Source of the DNA: DASUPK01 sp963724665
GTDB lineage: Bacteria; Actinomycetota; Thermoleophilia; Solirubrobacterales; 70-9
Direction of reading: 5' to 3'
DNA length: 64,000 bases
Assembly (NCBI GenBank): GCA_963724665.1
Contig: CAVRVH010000012.1
Location: forward strand, 496,001-560,000
The position numbers were made by a program, and so were the translations under genes. Positions within the stretch are counted from its first letter, which is position 1. Each line of letters starts with the position of its first letter. The notes beneath the pieces are model-generated. The model was not told the origin of the DNA and ran no database searches. It was given only the letters and a program-made list of their open reading frames with translations. Of this stretch, positions 25,988 through 35,252 are shown piece by piece.

Positions 25988-26858
25988 TCAAACCTCCTGC
26001 TCAGGACGAACAGATGCGAGGCGGTCCGCCCGGCGCTGCTGCAAGACGGTGAAGATCATCGCGATCACGGTCGTGGCGAACAGCATGGTGGCGATGATGT
26101 AGACCTGCACCGGGATCCCCCGCTGGGCCGCGCCGAAGATGTAGAGCGGGAAGGTCACCTCGGTCCCGGCAGTGAAGTTGGAGACGACGAAGTCGTCGAT
26201 CGAGAGGGCGAAGGCGAGCAGCGCGCCGGCGATGATCCCGGGCCAGATCAGTGGCAGGGTGATCTTCTGGAAGGTCGTGAACGGGTTGGCGCCCAGGTCC
26301 TGGGCCGCCTCCTCCAGGCTGCGGTCGAAGCCGATCAGCCGCGAGCGGACGACGATCACGACGAAGCTGATGCAGAACATGACGTGGGCGATCAGCAGGG
26401 TCGTGAAGCCCAGGCTCAGCCCGTAGATCAGGAACATCGAGAGCAGGGACGCGCCGAGCACCACCTCGGGCGTCGCCGTCGGGATCACGATCAGGTAATT
26501 CGACGCGCGGCGGCCAAAGAAGTCGTACCGAACCAGAGCCAGCGCGATCATGGTGCCGAGGACTGTGGAGATCACAGTTGCGAGCAGCGCCAGTCGAAGG
26601 CTGAGCAGCAGCGCGTCGGTCAGCTCTGCGATCTCGAAGGGATGGGCCCAGTGGGAGAGGGTGAAGCCCTGCCACGTGAAGTTGAACTTGCCGGCCGGAT
26701 CGTTGAACGAGAAGACGATGATCAGGACGATCGGGACCAGCATGTAGGCGATCGCGAGGCCGCCGTAGATCACGATCCCGTTTCGCTTCAGCCACTTCCA
26801 GGCGCGAGCGCCGGTCGGACTGGCGCGTTGCGGGGAGGGTGGCGGCGTGCGCCTCCAT
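25988..26858 (-). CDS. potC: Spermidine/putrescine-type ABC transporter permease PotC (locus 1), one frameshift
   Basis: The ATG at 26858 overlaps the PotB stop as TGATG and reads MEAHAATLPATR. A break near 26800-26835 leads into RAWKWLKRNGIVIYGGLAIA and on without interruption to VRPEQEV. Six membrane helices follow. The permease EAA loop is LEEAAQDLGANPFTTFQKIT followed by LPLIWPGI, which couples to the PotA ATPase. The topology and SFNDPAGKFNFTWQGFT-type periplasmic loop are normal for PotC. It imports polyamines or a related amino compound together with PotB, PotA and the lipoprotein PotD. Total length is 871 bases, one indel off a multiple of three. Confidence 0.85.
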
Positions 26859-27752
26859 CACTCCACCACGTCCGCGCCGCCGATTTCCTCGCCCATCAGC
26901 GCCTCCGACCCGGCGATCCGGATGTAGATGAAGACGATCACCAGCATCACCGCCATCAACGTGAACGAGATGGCCGCCGCCGCCGGATAGTCGGTCTGCT
27001 TCAGATACAGCGACTGGATGACGTTTCCGATCATCGAGTTCTGGGCGCCGCCAAGGAACTGGGCGTTGATGTAGTCGCCCGTCGCGGGAATGAAGGTGAG
27101 CAGCGTTCCGGCCACAACCCCGGGCATCGAGAGCGGCAAGGTCACCCTCAGGAATGCCTGGCGCGAGGACGCATAGAGATCCTTGGCCGCCTCGACCAGG
27201 CTGGTGTCGAGCCGCTCCAGGCTGGCGTAGATCGGCAGGATCATGAACGGCAGGAAGTTGTAGGTCAGCCCGGCGATCACGGCGCTGCTGGTTGCGAGCA
27301 CCCGCCCGTCGTCGGAGACGAGACCCAGGCGTCTGCAGCGTGTTAACGACGAAGCCGTTGTCGGAGAGGATCGTCTCCCAGGCAAGGGTCCGGATCAGGT
27401 AGGTGGTGAAGAAGGGCGCGATCACGGCCAGCAACATCGCGTTCTTCCAGCGCCCGCCCCTGAAGGCGATCGCGTAGGCGAGCGGGTACGCGATCAGGAG
27501 GGCGAGGATCGTCGCAATCGCCGAGTAGCGGAACGCCCTGAAGAACTGCGTGTCGTAGGCGCTCAGCGCGTCCGTGTAGTTGGAGAACTGCCAGTTGAAG
27601 CGGAACTGGGGAAAGATCCCCGTGTCGAGCGAGAGCCGGCCCATGAAGTACATGGGCACGACGAAGAAGAGGATCAGCCAGAGGATCCCCGGCCCGAGCA
27701 GGAAGTAGGGGATGAGCCGGCGGCGGAGAGCGACGAGGCGCTGGTCACGCAT
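26858..27752 (-). CDS. potB: Spermidine/putrescine-type ABC transporter permease PotB (locus 1), one frameshift
   Basis: ATG 27752 begins MRDQRLVALRRRLIPYFLLG. The first 145 residues carry helices IPYFLLGPGILWLILFFVVP and AIATILALLIAYPLAYAIAF, and the motif APFFTTYLIRTLAWETILSD. The frame breaks near 27330 after NGFVVNTLQ and resumes as LGLVSDDGRVLATSSAVIAG. The EAA loop is LVEAAKDLYASSRQAFLRVT and the end is EEIGGADVVE. Both halves fit the PotB/PotH family in order, so a single missing or extra base is the explanation. It is the partner of PotC in the membrane channel. Confidence 0.85.
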
Positions 27753-27791
27753 CAGTCGTCTCCGCCGCCACTCATCTGTTCCTCCCAGTCC

Positions 27792-28940
27792 CTAGCTGTT
27801 CAGGACGCCCTCGAACGCCCTGGTGACCGTCTGCTCCTCTTGGCCCTTCAGGTTGGGCTGGTTGGTGCACTTGCTGGTGAACTGATCCGTCGGGAAGATC
27901 AGCGGGTCGTTCACCAGGTCCGGGTTGGTCTTCTGGAAGACCTGCTGGACGCCATCGACCGGTGTCACGTAGCTGTTGTACGCGGCGATCGTGGCCTGAT
28001 TGTTCGGGTCGTAGACGTAGTTCATGAACGCCTCGGCCGCCGTCGGATTCGGCGCCCCGACCGGGATCTCCATGTTGTCCGACCAGAGGATGCATCCCTC
28101 GGTGGGCATCCGGAACTCGATGTTCGGGTTGTCCGCCTGGAGCTGCACCGCGTCACCGGACCAGCCGATGATCGCCGCGACGTCGCCGTTGGCCATGTCG
28201 CGCGTGTAGTCGTTGCCGGTGAATCGACGGATCTGACCGGACGCGACCGCCTGCTTCAGCTTGTCGATCGTGTCGAGCCAGTCCTGCTCGGTGGCCGTCT
28301 GCGGGTCGATGCCGTCGGCCTTCATCACCAGAGGCACCGTGTCTCGCAGCTCGGTCAGCATCTCGACCCTGCCCTTGTACTGCGGGTCGAACAGGTCGTT
28401 GATCGAGTGCACGTTCGGGGCCAGGGACTTGTTGACGATCAACCCCGTCATGCCGCTCTGCCATGGGACCGAGTAGCTGCGGTTCGGATCGAACGTCGGA
28501 TGCTGCAGGTTGTCCCTGAGGTTGGCCTCGACGTTCGGGATCCCGGACTTGTCCAGGTCCTGGACGTAGCCGAGATCGTGCATCTTCTCCGCCATCCAGT
28601 CGGTCACGACGATGATGCTTCGCCCGCCCGACTGGCCCTTGGAGAGCAGGGGCTGCATCTTGGCGAAGAACTCCTGGTTGTCGTTGACGTCCTCGATGTA
28701 GTTCGTATGGACGCCGGTGGCCTTGTCGAAGTTGGACACCGTGTTCTTGTCGATGTACAGCGGCCAGTTGGAGATGGTCAGGTCGCCGTGGGGTGGAGCC
28801 TGGTACTTCACTGTGGTCACGGCGGCGGACCCGCCTCCGCCCTCGATGCCGCTGCCCCCGCCGCATGCGGCGAGGGCGATCGCTGCCGCGAGTGCCCCAC
28901 CCGCCGCGATCACTCCGCGAAATTTCCTCTTGCTCGTCAC
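27792..28940 (-). CDS. potD: Polyamine-type substrate-binding lipoprotein PotD (locus 1)
   Basis: 382 residues, GTG start overlapping the PotA stop as GTGA. The lipobox IALAAC predicts a lipid-anchored exported protein. Family features are DLTISNWPLYIDKNTVSNFD, the usual first strand of PotD/PotF, DWMAEKMHDLGYVQDLD, SYSVPWQSGMTGLIVNKSLA and SDNMEIPVGAPNPTAAEAFM. It captures spermidine, putrescine or a related compound outside the membrane and delivers it to PotBC. The second locus has its own PotD at 48094, only distantly similar, so the two systems probably differ in ligand. Confidence 0.9.
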   Translation of the reverse strand: MTSKRKFRGVIAAGGALAAAIALAACGGGSGIEGGGGSAAVTTVKYQAPPHGDLTISNWPLYIDKNTVSNFDKATGVHTNYIEDVNDNQEFFAKMQPLLSKGQSGGRSIIVVTDWMAEKMHDLGYVQDLDKSGIPNVEANLRDNLQHPTFDPNRSYSVPWQSGMTGLIVNKSLAPNVHSINDLFDPQYKGRVEMLTELRDTVPLVMKADGIDPQTATEQDWLDTIDKLKQAVASGQIRRFTGNDYTRDMANGDVAAIIGWSGDAVQLQADNPNIEFRMPTEGCILWSDNMEIPVGAPNPTAAEAFMNYVYDPNNQATIAAYNSYVTPVDGVQQVFQKTNPDLVNDPLIFPTDQFTSKCTNQPNLKGQEEQTVTRAFEGVLNS

Positions 28941-30110
28941 GTTTCCCTCCTAGTTGGTTCGTTCAAGCTGCTTCCGCCGCGCTCGGTCTGCGGCGCTGCC
29001 CCGTTTGCGGATTCCTTGACCACGTGCATGTGGTCAGGGCTCCAGGAAAGCTTCACGTTCGCCCCACCGCCCGGAAGGCGCTGCCGCTCCGCCTCGTCGG
29101 TGTTCGGAACAAGCACGGTCATGCGAACGTCCTCGGCAAGCTTCACGATCAGCTGTGTGGCGGTGCCGAGATAGAGCGAGCTCTCCACGAGCCCCTCGAC
29201 GCTCGGGTCGCCGCGTCCGCCGTCCCCGATCGCGAGCTTCTCGGGCCTGACGACCGCGTGGCAGCGCTCGCCGACGCGAGAAGCCGTCGACGTCGGCGGT
29301 GACCTTGACGCCGCTGTCCAGCTCAACGTCGCCCTTCTTGCCGGTCTTTCGGATCACCCCGGGCATCAGGTTGGAGACGCCGATGAAGCCCGCGACGAAG
29401 GTCGTGTTCGGACGGTCGTAGACCTCCTCGGGATCGCCGATCTGCTCGATGTGGCCCCGATTCATCACCGCGATCCGGTCGGACATGGTCAGCGCCTCCT
29501 CCTGGTCGTGGGTGACGTAGACGAAGGTGATCCCGACCTCCCGCTGGATCTTCTTGAGCTCCACCTGGAGGCCCTTGCGAAGCTTCAGGTCGAGCGCGCC
29601 GAGCGGCTCGTCCAGCAGCAGGACGCGCGGCAGGTTGACCAGGGCGCGGGCGAGCGCGACGCGCTGCTGCATCCCGCCCGAGAGCTGCGACGGGCGGCGG
29701 TTCGCCTCCGAGGCCAGGCCGACGCGCTCCAGCTCCTCCTCGACTCGTCGCTCGACCTCCTCCTTCCCAGCGCCCTTGCGCTTCAGCCCGAAAGCGACGT
29801 TCTCCTTGACGCTCAGGTGGGGAAACAGGGCGTAGCTCTGGAAGACCGTGTTGGTCGGCCGCTTGTGGGGCGGGATGCCGAGCATGTCGACGTCGTCGAT
29901 CGTCAGCTGCCCACCCGAGACCTCCTCGAAGCCGGCGATCATGCGCAGCGTCGTCGTCTTGCCGCACCCGCTGGGGCCGAGCATCGTGAAGAACTCGCCC
30001 TCAGCGATATCCAGGTCGATCGCGTCGACCGCAGTGAGTTCGCCGAACCGTTTCGTGACGGAGCTGAGGACGACGCACGGGCCTCCCTCTCTGCCCGTCT
30101 CGGGCGTCAC
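28937..30110 (-). CDS. potA: Polyamine-type ABC transporter ATPase PotA (locus 1), one frameshift
   Basis: GTG 30110 overlaps the UspA stop. The nucleotide-binding domain is complete: Walker A LGPSGCGKTTTLRMIAG, Q loop TVFQSYALFPHLSV, signature LSGGMQQRVALARALVN, Walker B VLLLDEPLGALDLKLR and switch His in YVTHDQEEALTMSDRIAVMN. After FVAGFIGVSNLMPGV the frame breaks near 29280, just inside the C-terminal regulatory TOBE domain. It continues as RCHAVVRPEKLAIGDGGRG to SLNEPTRRET. Length is 1174 bases, one base off frame. It powers import through PotB and PotC. Confidence 0.88.
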
Positions 30111-30521
30111 GCGCGAACTACCAGCACCGGACGGTCGGACAGCTGCACGAGCTTGTAGGGAGTGGCCCCGATGATCGCGCCGACCACCGGGTGGTCGCCA
30201 TGGCTGCCGACGACGATCATGCGCGCATCGTGTTTGTCAGCCGGCGGTGATCAGGGCTTCGTGGGGATGCTCGTTGATCATCTCGACCTTGTACTCGACC
30301 TTGGCCGCCTTGGCCGCCTCGACCGCTTCCTGAATCACCTTCTGGCCGAACTCCTCGACGGCCTTGCGCTGCTCGGGAACCTCGCCGCCCCCGTAGCCGC
30401 CCGGAGCGGCGGCGAAGACGACCACCAGGCTGTCCCCAAGGGCCTTCGCGAAATCGAATGCCTGGTTGAGCGCCGACTTCGAGGAGTCGGAGCCGTCATA
30501 TCCGATGACTATCTCGCCCAT
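30107..30521 (-). CDS. Universal stress protein (UspA family), one frameshift
   Basis: ATG 30521 is preferred over one 6 bases upstream because AGGAGG then lies at normal spacing. It begins MGEIVIGYDGSDSSKSALNQ with the Asp of the ATP-binding strand. It continues to EHPHEALITA, breaks near 30240, and resumes ADKHDARMIVVGSHGDHPVV to the end SDRPVLVVRA. The nucleotide loop G-x2-G-x9-G appears as GSHGDHPVVGAIIGAT, so ATP binding is likely. UspA-like proteins are cytoplasmic; those encoded beside transporters often regulate transport, which fits its place between the APC permease and PotA. Confidence 0.8.
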
Positions 30522-30532
30522 CGTCATCCTCC

Positions 30533-32089
30533 TCAGTCCGACATCACGGACGCTTCGCCTTTGACAGTTCCCTCGAGGACCCCTGGGTGCGGCCGTTTCC
30601 CACTTGCGCTTGAAGAACTTCGGGTAGGCGATGTTGGCGAACACCAATCACGACGACGCCGAGGAGCAGCGACCCTACGCCGATCGCGACCGGAGATCCC
30701 ACTCCCAGGAATGCCACCCGAATAGTTGACGTCGGTGCTCGTGGTCTTGTAGTCGAGGAACGCCTTGACGAAGATGAACGTGAGCATCGCCCCGCCGAAG
30801 AAGGGCGCCACCCCCACCATGATGAAGTTCTTCACGCTCTTGAAGAGCTCCTTGCGGTAGAAGACGACGCACGCGAATCCTGTCAGGCCGTAGTAGAAGG
30901 CGATCCCAAAGCCGATCCCGGTGATCGAGTCGCTGAGCACGTTCTGGCTGGCGTTGATGATGACCAGCGTCCAGACCAGCGAGACCGCCCCCATCGCGAG
31001 CGTCGAGACATCGGGCGTCAGATACCGCGGGTGGATCCGCCCGAAGATCTTGGGGATCGCGCCGAAGCGCGCCATCGACAGCGTGGTCCTCGCGGTCGGC
31101 AGGATGGTCGTCTGCGTCGACGCGGACGCTGAGGTGAGCACCGCGATGATCAGGATCTTGTCGAGCGGCGAGCCGAGCACCGGCCCGCCCAGCGCGCTGA
31201 GCACGTCGTTGCCGTGGTGCTTCAGGAAGATCGTGCCGGCGATACGCCTGGGCCGAGGCACGGACACCACTACATAGATCAGCACCAGCAGGATCGTGCT
31301 CATCACCGCGGCCCGGCCCGGGCCGTTGGCGCTGTCCTCGACTCCTCATTGACGCAGACGCCGCTGTCCCAGCCCCAGTAGATGAATATCCCGAGGAGGA
31401 CGCCGTCGATCAGCGCGGTGGTGCCGCCGGGAGCGTGAACGGGTAGAACCAGTCGAGCTGGATCGGGGTGCCCTGGCTGCCGATGTAGACGTGCGCCGAG
31501 GGCGAGGGCACGGAGAAGATCCCCAGGGCAGCGATCTCGGCCGTCGAGCAGGAAGTACTGGGTGCGAGCGGACAGCTCGATGCCGACGTAGCAGATCGCA
31601 GGTCATCACGATGATCCAGATCGCCGCGACGATGCTGACGTCGAGCAGGTTGGTTGGCGGCTGCGTCGAGGCCGAAGAGCAGGAACGTGTAGACACCGGC
31701 GATGTAGGCGAGGGCCGCCATCACGATGACATCGGTGACGACGATCGCCCAGCCGGTGAGCCAGCCGAGCCGCGGCCCCATCGCCCTGGTCACCCAGGTG
31801 AAGCTCGTGCCGCAGTCCGGGTCAGCCCTGTTCATGTAGTAGTACGCCGGCCGCGATCAGCAGCATCGGGATGAAGGAAACGATCATCACCGCCGGCGCG
31901 TGGAAGCCCATCCCGCCGACCGCGACGACGAACCCAAGGGTCGCGGCGAGGCTGTACCCGGGCGCCGTGGACGCCACTCCGATGACCAGGTTGGAGATGT
32001 AGCCAAGAGCGCCCGGTCTTCAGGCCCTTGCCACCCGCTGCCGCGCCCTCCGGGTCGCTTGCCGAAAGCGGAACCGCCGCGCTCTCCAA
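30533..32089 (-). CDS. APC-superfamily amino acid permease, many frameshifts
   Basis: The TTG at 32089 has AAGGAG at good spacing and reads MESAAVPLSASDPEGAAAGG. Pieces of one permease then follow in order across several frames: LGYISNLVIGVASTAPGYSL, AAAYYYMNRADPDCGTSFTW, MGPRLGWLTGWAIVVTDVIV, LLDVSIVAAIWIIVMT, LIDGVLLGIFIYWGWDSGVC, ILIIAVLTSASASTQTTILP, RTTLSMARFGAIPKIFGRIH and ANIAYPKFFKRKWETA. This is the APC pattern, including the STAPGYSLA substrate loop and the SxxASTQT helix. At least seven indels separate the pieces, the worst damage in the window. Because every segment is still well conserved, read or assembly error is likelier than decay. It heads the uptake operon and should import amino acids. 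Confidence 0.72.
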
Positions 32090-32196
32090 TTTGTCTCCTT
32101 CCCGTGCAGGCCGCTGTTGGCCTAGCTGGACGCCTGACCCTAGGAAGCGCGACGAATCGTCGCAAGGGGCGAAAGCCCTAAAAGTGGATACCACCG

Positions 32197-32213
32197 TTGT
32201 ACAACGTGTACAA
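32197..32213. promoter_or_regulatory. Perfect inverted repeat TTGTACA-N3-TGTACAA in the permease/aminotransferase divergent promoter
   Basis: TTGTACAACGTGTACAA is a perfect 7-bp inverted repeat with a 3-bp spacer, 108 bases before the permease start codon. It contains CGTTGTAC on the minus strand, which recurs at 32271 and upstream of the second Pot operon at 50434. It is a strong operator candidate. Confidence 0.65.
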
Positions 32214-32244
32214 GCTAGCCAAGGCTGATTTCACATCATTCCGC

Positions 32245-32282
32245 TTGTAGGGCCGAGCAGGTGGGGGTAGCGTTGTACGGTG
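32245..32282 (+). promoter_or_regulatory. Promoter candidate with overlapping CGTTGTACGGTG site for the aminotransferase operon
   Basis: TTGTAG (32245), 17 bases, then TAGCGT (32268) give a reasonable -35/-10 pair. The 12-mer CGTTGTACGGTG at 32271-32282 lies over the -10 and presumed start site, where a repressor would block initiation. The same 12-mer occurs upstream of the second PotA gene. Confidence 0.45.
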
Positions 32283-32307
32283 AGGCAGAGAGACCGGAAG
32301 GAGAGAG

Positions 32308-33702
32308 ATGGCAGCCACCAGCGCCACGCAGACCGCCAAAACTGAGGCAAATGCGCTCCAGGAGCAGGCACAACGCCATCTCTGGATGCACTTCACGCAG
32401 ATGGGCTCGTTCGGCCCGGACCATGAGGTCCCCATCATCGTTCGCGGCGAGGGGTGCTACGTCTGGGACGACCACGGCAACCGCTATCTCGACGGCCTCT
32501 CGGCGCTCTTCTGCGTCAACTCCGGTCACGGCCGCAGCGAGCTCGGCGACGCGATGGCGGCCCAGGTCCAGCGAGCTCGACTTCATCACCGTCTGGAGCT
32601 ACGCCCATCCCCGCGCGATCGAGCTGGCGACGCGGATCTCGACGCTGACGCCGGGCGACCTGAACCGGGTCTTCTTCACCAACAGCGGATCCGAGGCCGT
32701 CGAGTCGGCGATCAAGCTGGCGCGCAGCTACCACCGCTCCAGGGGAAACGCCCTGAAGACCAAGCTGGTCGCGCGCGAGATCGCGTACCACGGCACCACC
32801 CTTGGGGCTCTCAGCGCCACCGGCATCCCGGCGCTTCGGAGCCAGTTCGAGCCGCTCGCACCGGGCGGGGTTCACGTTCCGAACACGAACAGCTATCGCT
32901 GGCCCGAGGACCGCGATCCGCTCTGGGCCGCGGACCAGATCGAGGAGCGGATCCTCTTCGAGGGGCCGGAGACGGTGGGCGCCGTGATCCTCGAGCCGTT
33001 GCAAAACGCAGGCGGCTGCATCCCGCCGCAGGAGGGCTACTTCCAGCGGGTCAGGGAGATCTGCGACAAGTACGACGTCCTGCTGATCTCCGATGAGGTG
33101 ATCTGCGCCTGGGGCCGGCTCGGGCACTACTTCGGCTGCCAGCGCTACGGCTACCAGCCCGACATCGTCACGGTGGCGAAGGCACTGACGTCGGCCTACG
33201 TGCCGATGGGTGGCATGATCGTCAGCGATCGCGGTGTTCGAGCCGTTCTCCGAGGGAACCGCGATCGTTCGCCCACGGCTCGACCTTCGCCGGGCACCCG
33301 GTCGCGGCGGCCACTGCGCTGGCCAATCTCGACGTCTTCGAGCGCGAGGATCTCTGCGGCCACGTGCTGGCCAAGCAGGGCGAGTTCCGGGCGGCGCTCG
33401 AGTCCCTCTACGACATCCCGATCGTCGGCGACGTGCGCGGCGACGGCTACTTCCTGGCCATCGAGCTCGTCAAGGACAAGGACACCAAGGAGCACATGGA
33501 GGACGAGGAGTCCGAGAAGCTCCTCCGCGGCTATCTGTCACGCGAGCTCTACCGTCGCGGACTGATCTGCCGCGCCGATGACCGCGGAGACCCAGTCGTT
33601 CAGCTCGCGCCGCCGCTGATCGCCGATACGGAGCAGTTCGAGGAGATCGTGGAGGTCCTGCGTCCGGTCCTCGAAGAGGCAGCTCGCCGCGTAGGACACT
33701 GA
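32308..33702 (+). CDS. Class III pyridoxal-phosphate aminotransferase (omega-amino acid/polyamine type), three frameshifts
   Basis: ATG 32308 with GGAGAGAG upstream. It opens HLWMHFTQMGSFGPDHEVPI, then GEGCYVWDDHGNRYLDGLSA. Breaks near 32575, 33230 and 33285 join to LTPGDLNRVFFTNSGSEAVE, then EIAYHGTTLGALSATGIPAL, LLISDEVICAWGRLGHYFGC, the PLP Lys in VTVAKALTSAYVPMGGMIVS, and STFAGHPVAAATALANLDVF. The order and residues are those of class III transaminases such as putrescine- or beta-alanine-pyruvate aminotransferases. The total is a multiple of three, so the indels compensate. The TGA overlaps the PucR start. With alanine dehydrogenase and an ALDH downstream, amino-group transfer from a diamine to pyruvate is the likely reaction. 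Confidence 0.83.
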
Positions 33703-35252
33703 TGCTCACCGTCGAGAGCCTCACCTCCGAGCTCGACCTGAAGGTCGCGGCTGGAGGTGACGCCGCGGCCGAGCACGAGATCCGCTGGGTCCACATCACC
33801 GAGCTGCTCGACCCGACCCCGTGGCTCTCTGGCGGCGAGCTGCTGCTCACCACCGGCATCCGGCTCGAGAATGCGGAGAAGCAGCGCAAGTTCATCCGCC
33901 TGCTTGTGGATGCCGGCGTCGCCGGCCTCGGCTTCGGCACCGGGTTCGATCACGCCAAGGTCCCCAAGGCCGTGCTCGCCGAGGCCCAATCGGCCGGCTT
34001 CCCGGTGTTCGAGGTCCCGTACGAGACCCCGTTCATCGCGATCACCGAGGCTGCCTTCAGCCGGCTGGTAAACGAGCAGTACGACGTGCTCTCCCGCGGG
34101 ATCGCGGTCAACGAGCGGCTTGAGCGGCTCGTCCTGCAGGGCGGCGGCCTCGACGAGGTGGCCAGGGAGATCGCGGCGGCGATCGGTGGAAGCTCGGTGG
34201 TGCTCGACGCCCGTGGCGAGGTGCTCGCCAGCGGCGGGCGGAAGCTGCCCGACTACCTGCTCGAGGCGGTCCGCGAGGAGGTCGTGCCGCGGGGGACCGC
34301 GGCTGCGCCCTTCGTGCCGAACCAATCCGACCTTCGTGGCCGTGCACTCGCGCACCCGGTCTCGCCGCGGGCCGGCGCCGCCGAGGCCTGGCTCGTCGTC
34401 GTGCGGCGCTCAGGCGAGCTGGGGGACTTCGAGCGCCTCTGCGTGCAGCAGGCGGCGATCGTCGTCGCCCTGGAGCTGATGCGCGATCGCGTGGCCAGGG
34501 AGACCGAGCGTCGCCTCTCCGGCGAGGTCCTCGCTGCGACCCTCTCCGGCCGCCTGGCGCCGGACGACATCCGCGACCGCCTCGCGCCCTTTGGGATCGG
34601 CGAGAAGGCCGTTGTGCTCGCCTTTGAGCTCGGCGACGCCGCCGCGGCCGAGCCGACCCTGGCGGAGTACCTGGCCAGCCAGAACCGGGCGGCGCTGGTC
34701 GCGCCTCATCCCGCCGGCCGGCGGGAGCTCCTGTGCGCCGTCGTCGATGGCGCCAAGGGCGACCCCTTCGAGCTGGCTACCCAGTCCCGTCAGACTCTCG
34801 AGGCCGTCCACGGTCCGATCCGCGCGGCGACCAGCCGCTCGCTGCCGACCGAGCGGGTCCGGCACTCCTTCCACGAGGCGCGCTGCGCGCTGGAGGCCAC
34901 CGCCTTCGCCAACGGCGCAGCGCCCGATGTGGCATCGCATCGCGACCTCGGCGCCTTCACGCTGCTGCTCTCCGTCCAGGACGGCGAGGCCCTCCGGCTC
35001 TACTGCGAGTCGGTGCTCGGGCCGATCGAAGACTCGGACGAACGCTACGCCGGCGAGCTGCTCCGCTCCTTGGAGGCCTATATCGACCGCAACGGGCACT
35101 GGGAGCGCGCGGCGAGCGACTGCTACTGCCACCGCCACACCCTGCGCTACCGGATCAAGCGCATCGAGGAGCTCACCGGCCGGGACCTGAGCCGCGCCAA
35201 CGACAGGGTCGAGCTCTGGCTCGCTCTTCGCGCCAAGGAGCTGATCTCATGA
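33702..35252 (+). CDS. PucR-family transcriptional regulator
   Basis: 516 residues. The N-terminal PucR sensor domain (about 1-125) has WVHITELLDPTPWLSGGELL and LLTTGIRLENAEKQRKFIRL. A GAF/GGDEF-like middle region (about 130-400) follows. The C-terminal PucR HTH_30 domain reads YIDRNGHWERAASDCYCHRH, then TLRYRIKRIEELTGRDL. Such regulators control purine, GABA, proline and other nitrogen catabolic genes according to small ligands. It is the second gene of the aminotransferase operon (TGATG overlap), so it probably regulates its own operon and perhaps both Pot loci through the shared CGTTGTAC sites. That link is inference. Confidence 0.9.
   Translation: MLTVESLTSELDLKVAAGGDAAAEHEIRWVHITELLDPTPWLSGGELLLTTGIRLENAEKQRKFIRLLVDAGVAGLGFGTGFDHAKVPKAVLAEAQSAGFPVFEVPYETPFIAITEAAFSRLVNEQYDVLSRGIAVNERLERLVLQGGGLDEVAREIAAAIGGSSVVLDARGEVLASGGRKLPDYLLEAVREEVVPRGTAAAPFVPNQSDLRGRALAHPVSPRAGAAEAWLVVVRRSGELGDFERLCVQQAAIVVALELMRDRVARETERRLSGEVLAATLSGRLAPDDIRDRLAPFGIGEKAVVLAFELGDAAAAEPTLAEYLASQNRAALVAPHPAGRRELLCAVVDGAKGDPFELATQSRQTLEAVHGPIRAATSRSLPTERVRHSFHEARCALEATAFANGAAPDVASHRDLGAFTLLLSVQDGEALRLYCESVLGPIEDSDERYAGELLRSLEAYIDRNGHWERAASDCYCHRHTLRYRIKRIEELTGRDLSRANDRVELWLALRAKELIS

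Noticed and set aside
25973..27346. A 457-codon plus-strand frame over the PotB/PotC genes
   Set aside because: Highly charged shadow frame, while the minus strand carries clear permease EAA loops and helices.
27840..29174. A 444-codon plus-strand frame over PotD
   Set aside because: Antisense of a well-supported lipoprotein gene; product is Val/Asp/Arg/Leu-rich with no motif.
25586..30110. Reading the split PotA, PotB and PotC genes as separate half-genes
   Set aside because: Each pair of halves adds up to one family-length protein one base out of frame, with motifs in the right order, so an indel is the simpler explanation.
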